Positions 1 to 6,048 of a stretch of DNA of 8,858 nucleotides are shown in pieces. A program made the translations under genes and the position numbers. How positions within the stretch are numbered: the stretch's first letter is position 1; every line of letters starts with the position of its first letter. The stretch comes from Chthonomonadaceae bacterium (GTDB lineage: Bacteria > Armatimonadota > Chthonomonadetes > Chthonomonadales > Chthonomonadaceae). The stretch is from positions 1 through 8,858 of the forward strand of contig JACMPS010000450.1 in the NCBI GenBank assembly GCA_014377395.1. The letters run 5' to 3'. The notes below the pieces were generated by a model. The model saw only the letters and a list, made by a program, of their open reading frames with translations. It searched no databases and was not told the DNA's origin.

Positions 1-2
1 AT

Positions 3-365
3 CGTCCCCGTCATCTCTATCGCATCACCGAAAAGGGCGAGAGAGCCTTTTTGCATCTTTTGCGTGAAACCTGCCGAACCGCACCCGTCGAAAAGCGCGA
101 CATTGACATTGCACTGGCATTTCTCGACTTTTTGCCTCCGCAGGAACGAGTATCGCTTTTGCAGGAGCGACAAGACAACCTGCACAGAACACGCGCCGAA
201 CTGATCGAACGTCAACAAAACACGCACCGTCTTTTCCCCAATCTTCACCCCTGGGTAGAAACCGGCGTACAGCACAGTCTGGGGCGTATCGAGTTTGAAA
301 TCGAATGGAACAAAAGTTTGCTCGACTCCATTGCGACCTGGCGACAGCAACAACGCAATCAATAA
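3..365 (+). CDS. PadR-family transcriptional regulator, C-terminal part (5' end outside window)
   Basis: The frame is open from the left edge and ends at TAA 363-365, so only the last 120 residues are present. The first visible residues, RPRHLYRITEKGERAF, match the end of a winged-helix domain: the wing strand followed by the 'Y.LT.KG' start of the next helix, which is characteristic of PadR proteins. The remaining ~95 residues are charged and helical (for example LLQERQDNLHRTRAELIERQ), and end in a segment rich in Trp and Glu. This fits the C-terminal dimerisation helices of the PadR/Vir subfamily. In this family the protein usually represses a nearby gene, often a transporter or detoxification gene. 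Here a perfect palindrome follows 27 bp after the stop and precedes the amidohydrolase gene. I infer that this regulator may bind it. The family call rests on the wing motif and the helical tail, because the recognition helix is not in view. Confidence 0.72.
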   Translation, partial: RPRHLYRITEKGERAFLHLLRETCRTAPVEKRDIDIALAFLDFLPPQERVSLLQERQDNLHRTRAELIERQQNTHRLFPNLHPWVETGVQHSLGRIEFEIEWNKSLLDSIATWRQQQRNQ

Positions 366-392
366 ACATAAAAGACGCATCGTTTTTTTTGC

Positions 393-422
393 TAGTTTAT
401 ACTCAAATTTGAGTATAAACTA
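393..422. promoter_or_regulatory. Perfect 30-bp palindrome, candidate operator
   Basis: The left arm TAGTTTATACTCAAA is followed with no spacer by its exact reverse complement TTTGAGTATAAACTA. It is AT-rich and no T-tract follows it, so a rho-independent terminator is unlikely. It lies between the PadR-like gene and the amidohydrolase ATG at 497, where a dimeric repressor would be expected to act. TATAAA inside the right arm (414-419) could be part of a -10 element. Binding by the neighbouring PadR protein is inferred. Confidence 0.6.
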
Positions 423-496
423 AGATTGTGATTGCAGGCGATGACAAACCGCTAACGCCATGCTCATTTTTAATCTGCTACTCGAAAGGAACTCTT

Positions 497-708
497 ATGA
501 AACCGTTTTCGCTTTTCTTGACTCTGCTGTCGTGCAGTCTTCTCACCGTTTGCCAACGCCCCCTTCCGTCACTCGGATAATCGTCGCCTCTCACCTCGCC
601 GCAACGCATCTATCGTTTCGATCACGGATTATGGTTTAATGGAAAAACGTTCCAACCGCAAACTTTCTACTCCATTGGCGAAAACTCACTCACCGAAAGC
701 CGGAGAGA
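497..708 (+). pseudogene. Broken 5' end of the amidohydrolase gene: signal peptide plus N-terminal strands
   Basis: An ATG at 497 follows a good ribosome binding site (AAAGGA at 485-490). It starts a hydrophobic export signal, MKPFSLFLTLLSCSLLTVCQ, which could be a lipoprotein signal with the Cys near residue 19. The frame stops at TAA 578-580. The same frame then reads on as RIYRFDHGLWFNGKTFQP (from 605), which looks like the N-terminal beta-strands of an amidohydrolase, and stops at TAG 710. Near 697-703 the coding potential switches by one base into the frame of the downstream gene, which reads PERVDETLDLKGG before VVPPFGDAHCHH. The intact gene therefore probably ran 497-1824 and now has an in-frame stop plus a one-base frameshift. 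Assembly or sequencing error is the alternative, though two separate lesions make that somewhat less likely. Confidence 0.7.
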
Positions 709-741
709 GTAGATGAAACGCTCGACTTAAAAGGCGGTTAC

Positions 742-1824
742 GTGGTGCCTCCGTTCGGGGACGCTCACTGTCACCACTTCGATGGCGCATTTGATCTGGA
801 TGCACTGACTCAGACCTATTTCCATGATGGAATTTTCTACGCGATGGATCCCTGCAACTCACGACAAAGTGCCGAGCGGATCAAAGCCCGTGTCAATCTC
901 CCGACAGGGATAGATGTGAAGTTTGCAAACGGTGGCTTGACGGGCGAAAACAGTCACCCAATTCCGCTTCTCGAAGGCGTGGGGCGCGGGTACTACTCCT
1001 ATCCCGTACAAATCGAACACCGTGCGGAACTGCTCCATTATCGCAGAAGGGAAAACGACGCTTATTTCATTCTGAACACGAAAGCCGATTTAGACCAAAA
1101 ATGGGCGCAGATTTTAGCAGGGAAGCCCGGTCTCATCAAGGTGTTTTTGTGCCACAGTGAAGACAACGCACAGCGGGGCAAAAGACCGGGCTACGGAGAG
1201 GGGATCGCCCCGGAACTGTTGCCGGAAGTGGTGAAAAGGGCGCACAGGGCAGGACTGAGAGTTGCCGCACACGCTGACTCCGCAACGGATTATCGTATTG
1301 CACTCGCAGCAGGTGTAGACCTGATGGCGCATCTTTGCGGCTATACGATGGAGCCGGAAGACCCTCTTGAAAGTTATCGACTCACGCCCGATGACGCCGC
1401 CCTGACCGCAAAACGACACGTCGGCGTAATCCCGACGGCGTGCCTTTCGGGAGACCTGGATGCGGGAGCAAACAAAATCCGTGCCCGCAACAATCAGATT
1501 CGGAATCTAAAACTGCTGAAGGAGGCAGGAGTGCGGTTCGGATTAGGGGTGGACACTTACGGAGTTGATTCGTTGCAGGAAGCCCTGTACTTGAACGGAA
1601 CAGGTGTTTGGAGTAATCTTGAAATGCTGAAAATGTGGTGTGAAGACACACCTCACATGATCTTCCCGGAGCGAAAGATAGGCTCTCTACAGGACGGATA
1701 CGAAGCAAGTTTGATTGTACTGAACAAAAATCCTCTGGAGGATTTTCGGAACGTGCAAACGGTGCGTTTACGTTTCAAGCAGGGAGTGCTGCTGACCGTT
1801 CCGAAAGAGGGGACAGGCAAATAG
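742..1824 (+). CDS. Metal-dependent amidohydrolase, catalytic domain (open frame of a 5'-disrupted gene)
   Basis: The 360-codon frame encodes a TIM-barrel amidohydrolase of the imidazolonepropionase/dihydroorotase-like superfamily. Visible metal and active-site residues are HxH in DAHCHH (H9, H11), K133 in LIKVFLCHSED as the candidate carboxylated lysine, H177 in VAAHADSATD, H197 in LMAHLCGY, and D271 in GLGVDTYG. The C-terminal part, GSLQDGYEASLIVLNKNPLE, is the usual closing beta-sandwich segment of the superfamily. The substrate cannot be told from sequence. GTG 742 is only the first start codon in this frame. Homology in the frame continues upstream to about 700, and the signal peptide and N-terminal strands lie in another frame from 497. 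A protein starting at 742 would lack half of the small beta-sandwich and its export signal, so it is probably inactive or mislocalised. The gene ends before a strong terminator. Confidence 0.8.
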   Translation: MVPPFGDAHCHHFDGAFDLDALTQTYFHDGIFYAMDPCNSRQSAERIKARVNLPTGIDVKFANGGLTGENSHPIPLLEGVGRGYYSYPVQIEHRAELLHYRRRENDAYFILNTKADLDQKWAQILAGKPGLIKVFLCHSEDNAQRGKRPGYGEGIAPELLPEVVKRAHRAGLRVAAHADSATDYRIALAAGVDLMAHLCGYTMEPEDPLESYRLTPDDAALTAKRHVGVIPTACLSGDLDAGANKIRARNNQIRNLKLLKEAGVRFGLGVDTYGVDSLQEALYLNGTGVWSNLEMLKMWCEDTPHMIFPERKIGSLQDGYEASLIVLNKNPLEDFRNVQTVRLRFKQGVLLTVPKEGTGK

Positions 1825-1875
1825 TTTCCATGGGGTGAGGGAATAACATTGTCTTATCGCAACGCTTGGATTGAC

Positions 1876-1917
1876 AAAAACGACGTTCAGGGAAATCATT
1901 CCTCGAACGTCGTTTTT
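1876..1917. terminator. Bidirectional rho-independent terminator between convergent genes
   Basis: AAAAACGACGTTC (1876-1888) and GAACGTCGTTTTT (1905-1917) are exact reverse complements, giving a 13-bp arm. The inner bases can extend it (AGG with CCT) around a short loop. The A-run on the left and T-run on the right make it work in both directions. It lies 52 bp after the amidohydrolase stop and 7 bp from the end of the minus-strand pseudopilin frame, so it can serve both. Confidence 0.88.
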
Positions 1918-1923
1918 GCTTCT

Positions 1924-2499
1924 CTATTCGGGAGGCGTGTCGAGCGGAAATCTCACTTTATGATCGGGATATTGATCCAATCGCGCCCGCCCCCACCGCA
2001 TGAATTTTGCGTGACCGTCATAGTAAACGTAGTTCGCTCCCTTCATGTGTCGGTCAAACTTAATCCAGCCCTGATTGGCGTAAGGAGTGTCGCCGCCCCA
2101 TCTCACCAAAGCCGCCTCACCGGGCCACGTGTCATAGTCATCCTGCGGCACATAACCGAACGAGGAATTATCCGAGGCATCCAGTGCCACCGAATTGCGC
2201 TCCGAAAACATAATCACGTTCGGATTGTCGAGGCTACCGATTACGGGATCGGTGGCAAAGCCGGATAATGCCCCCTCAACCGCGTAACGGCATGACTTGT
2301 GCGTGAAAATCGAGTTCAGCAGGTAACTCCACATCGCTGTGTGATCTCGCTCGGCAACGCACTGCTCACCGTTTGGAGCGGCGGCACATTCTTCCCCGAT
2401 GTCCGTAATCCCTCCATTATAGCCATTGATGTCGGTGGCAGGCTTTGCAGAATGAGGCACAGGATCGGAAGGGCAGAAGAGCATCTGACGATTTTTCAT
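1924..2499 (-). pseudogene. Truncated H-X9-DG pseudopilin (type II secretion/pilin-like protein), N-terminal half missing
   Basis: The 191-residue frame ends with the diagnostic motif: H, nine residues (MKGANYVYY), then DG, as in HMKGANYVYYDGHAKFMRW. Near its start, YMKNRQMLFCPSDP resembles the 'Y.KN.....CPSD' segment that lies mid-protein in this pseudopilin family. Complete members begin with a type III prepilin signal (GFTLIELLVVIAIIAILA-like) and a conserved helix, followed by ~60-100 residues before CPSD. All of that is absent. Upstream the frame reads FIYY and hits TGA at 2512-2514, where an IS630 transposase gene ends. The remaining part is the globular head only, so without the membrane helix it cannot assemble as a pilin. 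Loss by transposon insertion and later deletion is the likely history. The fold and family are well supported, and a working short gene is unlikely. Confidence 0.8.
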
Positions 2500-2511
2500 A
2501 TAATAGATAAA

Positions 2512-2751
2512 TCACTTAAACATGGCACAGAGTTCTGTATAGTTATGTTTGTCCAAGAGCGAACAAGGAAAGCGCGTTTTGGTCAGATGTTGCTCGAAGA
2601 TTTCCGCTAATTCCGTCAATTTGGTCTTGAAATAGTTATGACTGACCGCTTCTCGTGTCGCTTTCCAAACGTGTTCCTGCGGGTTCAACTCCGGGCAATT
2701 ATGATCTTGCCACGCCCGTCTATAGTTGGGGCTCTTTTGGAGCCAGGGCAT
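2512..2751 (-). pseudogene. IS630-family transposase, C-terminal fragment
   Basis: The residues CPELNPQEHVWKATREAV match the third catalytic block of IS630/Tc1-mariner DDE transposases (P-x-L-N-P-x-E-x-x-W). E26 of this frame is the likely final catalytic acid. The rest, to KHNYTELCAMFK at the TGA (2512-2514), looks like a natural C-terminus. The first two catalytic Asp blocks and the DNA-binding domain are missing. Recognisable similarity starts only near 2697-2700 (NCPELNP). The residues before it, MPWLQKSPNYRRAWQDH, do not look like the expected 'LP.Y' lead-in, so the breakpoint is probably close to 2700. The element's 3' end touches the pseudopilin fragment within a TA-rich stretch (2499-2510). 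This suits a family that inserts at TA. It is not able to transpose by itself. Confidence 0.82.
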
Positions 2752-2854
2752 TCATTCCCTTGGGGGAGTCGGGATGACCTCATTTGCTTGCAGGAAAAGG
2801 AAGTTTACTCCCCGAAAAGCAGGAATCCACCCTCCCCGTTTTGTATTGGTGATT

Positions 2855-4018
2855 ATGCCACTCCGAATTTTGATTTGCCCCAACGCCTATAAGGGCAGTC
2901 TGACCTCTTCGCTTGCCGCGCTTGCGATCCGGGAAGGACTTCTCCTCTCTCTTCCCGACGCCGAAATTGTAACAATTCCGCTTGCAGACGGCGGGGACGG
3001 CACCCTCGAAACTCTTGTCGAAGCAACCGGGGGAACGTTTCACACCGCCACCGTGCGTGACCCTCTCGGCAGACCGATTTCGGCAAGGTGGGGACGACTC
3101 GGCGGAAATCAATCCGATACGGCGATGATCGAAATGGCGGAAGCCTCCGGTCTACGGTTGCTGAATCAAGAAGAATACGACCCTCGCGTTACCACGACTC
3201 TAGGCACGGGTGATTTGATAAATGAAGCGTTGAAGGCGGGTTGTACGCGCCTTTTGATCGGGATTGGAGGCAGTGCCACCAACGATGGTGGTGCGGGAAT
3301 GGCGAGAGCGTTAGGCGCGAAGTTTCGGGACAAAGACGGCAGGGAACTCCCGGAAGGCGGAGCGGCACTGATTGCCCTTAAGGAGATAGATCGGCAGGAT
3401 TTTGCGGTCTCCTCAACAGTTCCGGTGACAGTTGCGTGTGATGTAGACAATCCGCTTTGTGGAGCGGAAGGAGCATCAGCGATCTATGGTCCTCAAAAGG
3501 GGGCAACGCCCCAAATGGTTTCGCAACTGGACACGGCACTCGCGCATTATGCGGAAATCCTTGAGAAAACAGTGGGCAGGTCGGTGCGTGATCTTCCGGG
3601 TGCGGGGGCGGCGGGCGGGTTGGGTGCGGGTCTGCTTGCTTTCTGCAATGCGGAACTGAAATCCGGCATTGACATGGTCATGGAAGCGTGTGGCTTTGAG
3701 GAAGCCCTGAAACATTGTGATCTCATGATTACGGGAGAAGGAAGACTGGACGGACAAACAGGACGCGGCAAGGTGATTTCAGGGGTAATCCGCAAGGCAA
3801 AAGCCTCCGGTGTGCCTGTGTTCGCGCTTGCCGGGAGTGTCGCACGAAATACGGAATCCCTGTTACGCCCTGACGGTCTGACCGCCGCGTTTGGATTGAT
3901 GCAAGAGCCAATGCCGATTGAAGAAGCCATGCGCGACGGCTACTCTCTTCTTCGAGAGGCGGCGGAGCGGCTTGGAACGGTGCTGGCAATCGGGAGAGAA
4001 AGTATCGAGAAAACTTAA
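2855..4018 (+). CDS. Glycerate kinase, type I (GK-I / GarK-GlxK family)
   Basis: A 387-residue cytoplasmic enzyme that phosphorylates D-glycerate with ATP, feeding glyoxylate, serine or sugar-acid breakdown into glycolysis. The family's motifs appear in order: CPNAYKGS (residues 8-15), LADGGDGT (43-50), TTTLGTGD (113-120), GIGGSATNDGGAGM (136-149), CDVDNPLCG (195-203), YGPQKG (211-216), GAAGGLGAG (251-259) and TGEGRLDGQTGRGK (293-306). The length is normal for the family (~370-390). I chose ATG 2855 because PLRILICPNAYKGS is the usual N-terminus. The frame is open upstream to 2726, but those 43 residues (KAGIHPPRF and similar) look like translated repeat DNA. The ribosome binding site is weak (GGTGAT just before ATG). 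The gene stands alone and ends against a repeat-rich gap. Whether it makes 2- or 3-phosphoglycerate cannot be told here. Confidence 0.95.
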   Translation: MPLRILICPNAYKGSLTSSLAALAIREGLLLSLPDAEIVTIPLADGGDGTLETLVEATGGTFHTATVRDPLGRPISARWGRLGGNQSDTAMIEMAEASGLRLLNQEEYDPRVTTTLGTGDLINEALKAGCTRLLIGIGGSATNDGGAGMARALGAKFRDKDGRELPEGGAALIALKEIDRQDFAVSSTVPVTVACDVDNPLCGAEGASAIYGPQKGATPQMVSQLDTALAHYAEILEKTVGRSVRDLPGAGAAGGLGAGLLAFCNAELKSGIDMVMEACGFEEALKHCDLMITGEGRLDGQTGRGKVISGVIRKAKASGVPVFALAGSVARNTESLLRPDGLTAAFGLMQEPMPIEEAMRDGYSLLREAAERLGTVLAIGRESIEKT

Positions 4019-4060
4019 CTCACCTTACACAAGGGGAGATCATCTACTACCCACTTTGTT

Positions 4061-4176
4061 GAGACACAGAGGCACAGAGGCACAGAGAGAATACAGGGAT
4101 TAGGTAGTAGGAAGTAGGGATTAGAAAAATGCAGATACGGGGAGGTCTCGCGCAAAGACACAAAGGCACAAAGAAG
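4061..4176. repeat. Low-complexity tandem repeats (CACAGAGG and CACAAAG types)
   Basis: Three adjacent units of CACAGAGG, the last ending GA, occupy 4065-4088. AGGGATTAG then appears twice around GTAGTAGGAAGT (4095-4124). A CACAAAGGCACAAAG tract follows at 4159-4173. No real gene covers this stretch. Its translations (for example PLCLCVSTKW on the minus strand) are the typical reading of a common intergenic repeat rather than a protein. Confidence 0.7.
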
Positions 4177-4202
4177 AGGGAGGAAAATTGATGTTGATTG
4201 CA

Positions 4203-4270
4203 TCAACGGTCTAGTTTATCTCTGCGCTAAGCACATAAGGTGAAGGCGTCCTGACGGACGCGATGCGGGG
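4203..4270 (+). repeat. Dispersed ~68-bp element, copy A
   Basis: By hand alignment this 68-bp stretch matches the reverse complement of 7664-7730 with about 10 mismatches. It contains TGCGCTAAGCAC and a perfect stem-loop, GCGTCC-TGAC-GGACGC. It sits between the glycerate kinase gene and the end of the minus-strand TPR gene. No coding capacity is visible. It may be a non-autonomous mobile or REP-like element. Confidence 0.75.
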
Positions 4271-4299
4271 AAAGAGCACAAAGACAAAACCCCTCCCAA

Positions 4300-4323
4300 C
4301 CTCCCCCTTGCATAAGGGGGAGG
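4300..4323. repeat. GC-rich hairpin repeat (CCTCCCCCTT-GCAT-AAGGGGGAGG)
   Basis: A perfect 10-bp stem with a 4-nt loop. It lies 13 bp beyond the stop codon of the minus-strand Ig-TPR gene, with a T4 stretch about 10 nt further along that strand. It could therefore help stop transcription or stabilise the transcript, although it lacks an immediate U-tract. The surrounding sequence reads as KPLPTSPLHKGEE, a frequently seen translated intergenic repeat. A related copy is at 7807-7820. Confidence 0.65.
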
Positions 4324-4336
4324 AAAAGAGAGCCAC

Positions 4337-5986
4337 TTATTTTGTAGGAAATAAGACTTCCAGTGAGAGGAAAGGTTCTGACCGGAAAAAGTATTTGCGG
4401 TTCATCAAATCCAGATACTCGGTCGGCTTGGGAGGAGCCTGCCGCTCCATTTTCGGCTCCATTTTACGCACTTTCTCCAGATAACGCCCTGCTTCCTGCG
4501 AATTGTCTCTTGCATCGTAGTAGGCGGAAAGTGCCATCAGAATTTCCGGTGACTCTTTATCCGTTTTTAAGAGTTTGCCAAAAGAGGCATCCGCCTCCTT
4601 GTTTTTCTTTGTTTGCAGATAAACCATTGTCTGAATCAGACCTGCAAAATAGTTGTCCGGGTAATACTTCAACACGAGGTCGGAAATACTCAAAGCCTCA
4701 TTGTAGCGTTCCGTGCGCTTGGAAACGGAAAGCCGTGCCGCGAAATTATTTAGAGGACCCGGTTGAAAAGGAGCCAGCGCAAGTGTTTTTCCGAGGGCTT
4801 TATCGGAATCACGCAGGTCGGGCGTGGCAAGTGCGTTGACGTAGTAGGCTTCGGCGGTGTTCGGGTAAAGCGTGATCACATCTTTCGCCTGTGCAAGAGC
4901 CTGCACCCGCTTTCCAAGTCCGGCATCGGCAAAAGCGGCAACGATCAGAGCCGCAGGGTACTGATCTACAAGGTCCTTTGAGACGGTAGCGCGGGCATCC
5001 GCGAATCGGTGCTTCCGCAAAAGTGACAATCCATAAACGGCGCGAACGGCGGCATCATCCGTTTTGGCTCTTAAAATCGGGCGCAGAAGGCTTTCCGCCT
5101 CTTCGGGTTTGTCCTGCAAGACCGAGGCAAGAGCGCGACGTGCCAGAATCGCGTTACCGCTTTCTTCTCCTGCCAACGAGTATTCACTGACCGCCTCATT
5201 GTACTTGCCGTTCGTGACAAGAGCGTCGCCGATAGCGGTGATTTGAGCGAGCGTTTGTTTGCCGTCGGCGGATACGTTTTTCGCTCTCACATCGGCGATT
5301 TCTTTGTCCCCGGCTTTACGGCGCAACTCGGTGACTGCCGTAAAGTCAGCAATAAAGTTGGAGTTTTCCGGACGAATAGCGCGTTGGATGCGGTAAGACG
5401 CGAGTTCTTTCATCGCAACGGCACTCTCATTAAGTCCGAGGGCTTTGTCGAGTGCATTGATTGCTCGATCCCATTCACTCTGTCGGGCATAGACTTTCGC
5501 TACAACACGAGAGGAGAGCAACGCACCCTTTTCCACTTTTTGAGAGCGTCTTGCAAAGCGAAGAGCCGCCGCTTCGTCTTTCTGGTCGAGGGCTTCCATT
5601 GCCTTTTCGCCGAGAGCCTGTGCGCCGGAAGCAAGTTCGTTATCAATCACGAGTTTCAGCGTGATGCGCTTGGAAACCCCGTTCGAGTCGTACCCCGTGA
5701 TCGTGACCGTATGTTCGCCTTCCATGTCCGCCAGCGTGTCCCACTCGTAAACGTAAGGCGTGGACGTGTCGGAGACACGAAGCATATCGTCTACACGAAA
5801 CTCGACTTTGTCCACTCCCTCTTCACTTTCGACTTTCACAATGACCTTTGCGATGTCACTAATTTTGTCGCCGTCTTTGAGTTCCGTAGAGAGTTTCACG
5901 TCGGCAAAAGCCGGAAGAGCCGAACCAATTATAAGAGCCGCGAGCGTCGCCATGCGAAGCGGTGCGGAATAAAACTTCCGAATCAT
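4337..5986 (-). CDS. Secreted protein with N-terminal Ig-like domain and TPR repeats
   Basis: A 549-residue exported protein. Residues 1-28 form a signal peptide: positive MIRKF, a hydrophobic core, and a probable type I cleavage after ALPAFA, before D29. Residues ~29-116 look like a bacterial Ig-like beta-sandwich, with VDKVEFRVDDMLRVSDTSTP and then EGEHTVTITGYDSNG. From ~118 to 530 the protein is helical with degenerate tetratricopeptide repeats, for example YNEAVSEYSLAGEES, ITLYPNTAEAYYVNALA, YNEALSISDLVLKYYPDNYFAG and PEILMALSAYYDARDNSQEAGRYLEK. TPR units form protein-binding scaffolds, so an extracytoplasmic assembly role is likely, but the partner is unknown. ATG 5986 is supported by AAAGGAA about 7 nt upstream. 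The gene follows the beta-sandwich gene by 62 nt and is probably in one operon with it. Confidence 0.82.
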   Translation of the reverse strand: MIRKFYSAPLRMATLAALIIGSALPAFADVKLSTELKDGDKISDIAKVIVKVESEEGVDKVEFRVDDMLRVSDTSTPYVYEWDTLADMEGEHTVTITGYDSNGVSKRITLKLVIDNELASGAQALGEKAMEALDQKDEAAALRFARRSQKVEKGALLSSRVVAKVYARQSEWDRAINALDKALGLNESAVAMKELASYRIQRAIRPENSNFIADFTAVTELRRKAGDKEIADVRAKNVSADGKQTLAQITAIGDALVTNGKYNEAVSEYSLAGEESGNAILARRALASVLQDKPEEAESLLRPILRAKTDDAAVRAVYGLSLLRKHRFADARATVSKDLVDQYPAALIVAAFADAGLGKRVQALAQAKDVITLYPNTAEAYYVNALATPDLRDSDKALGKTLALAPFQPGPLNNFAARLSVSKRTERYNEALSISDLVLKYYPDNYFAGLIQTMVYLQTKKNKEADASFGKLLKTDKESPEILMALSAYYDARDNSQEAGRYLEKVRKMEPKMERQAPPKPTEYLDLMNRKYFFRSEPFLSLEVLFPTK

Positions 5987-6048
5987 TCAGTTTCCTTTCA
6001 GGAAAAACAGCGCAGAGCAGTTTGCTCTTTTCGACTCAGCAAAAGGGT

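Noticed and set aside
381..390. T8 tract after the PadR stop, as a terminator
   Set aside because: Only a weak ACG/CGT mini-stem precedes it, so it is not a convincing hairpin.
1849..2268. Plus-strand frame opposite the pseudopilin
   Set aside because: It runs through the terminator and antisense to a frame with clear family motifs, so it is a shadow.
2726..2854. 43-residue N-terminal extension of glycerate kinase
   Set aside because: It reads as repeat DNA (KAGIHPPRF) and no glycerate kinase has such a leader. The conserved N-terminus begins at 2855.
4015..4206. Minus-strand frame reading PLCLCVSTKW and FVSLRETSPYL
   Set aside because: It is a translation of a common intergenic tandem repeat, with no RBS or domain.
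4019..4336. Possible CRISPR-like repeat array
   Set aside because: The repeats are short, contiguous and irregular, with no regular spacers and no cas genes nearby.
6001..6028. Stem-loop AGAGCA-AAC-TGCTCT followed by a T5 on the minus strand, in the 62-nt gap between two operon genes
   Set aside because: The stem is only 6 bp and the T-run is 6 nt away, so a real terminator or attenuator cannot be supported.
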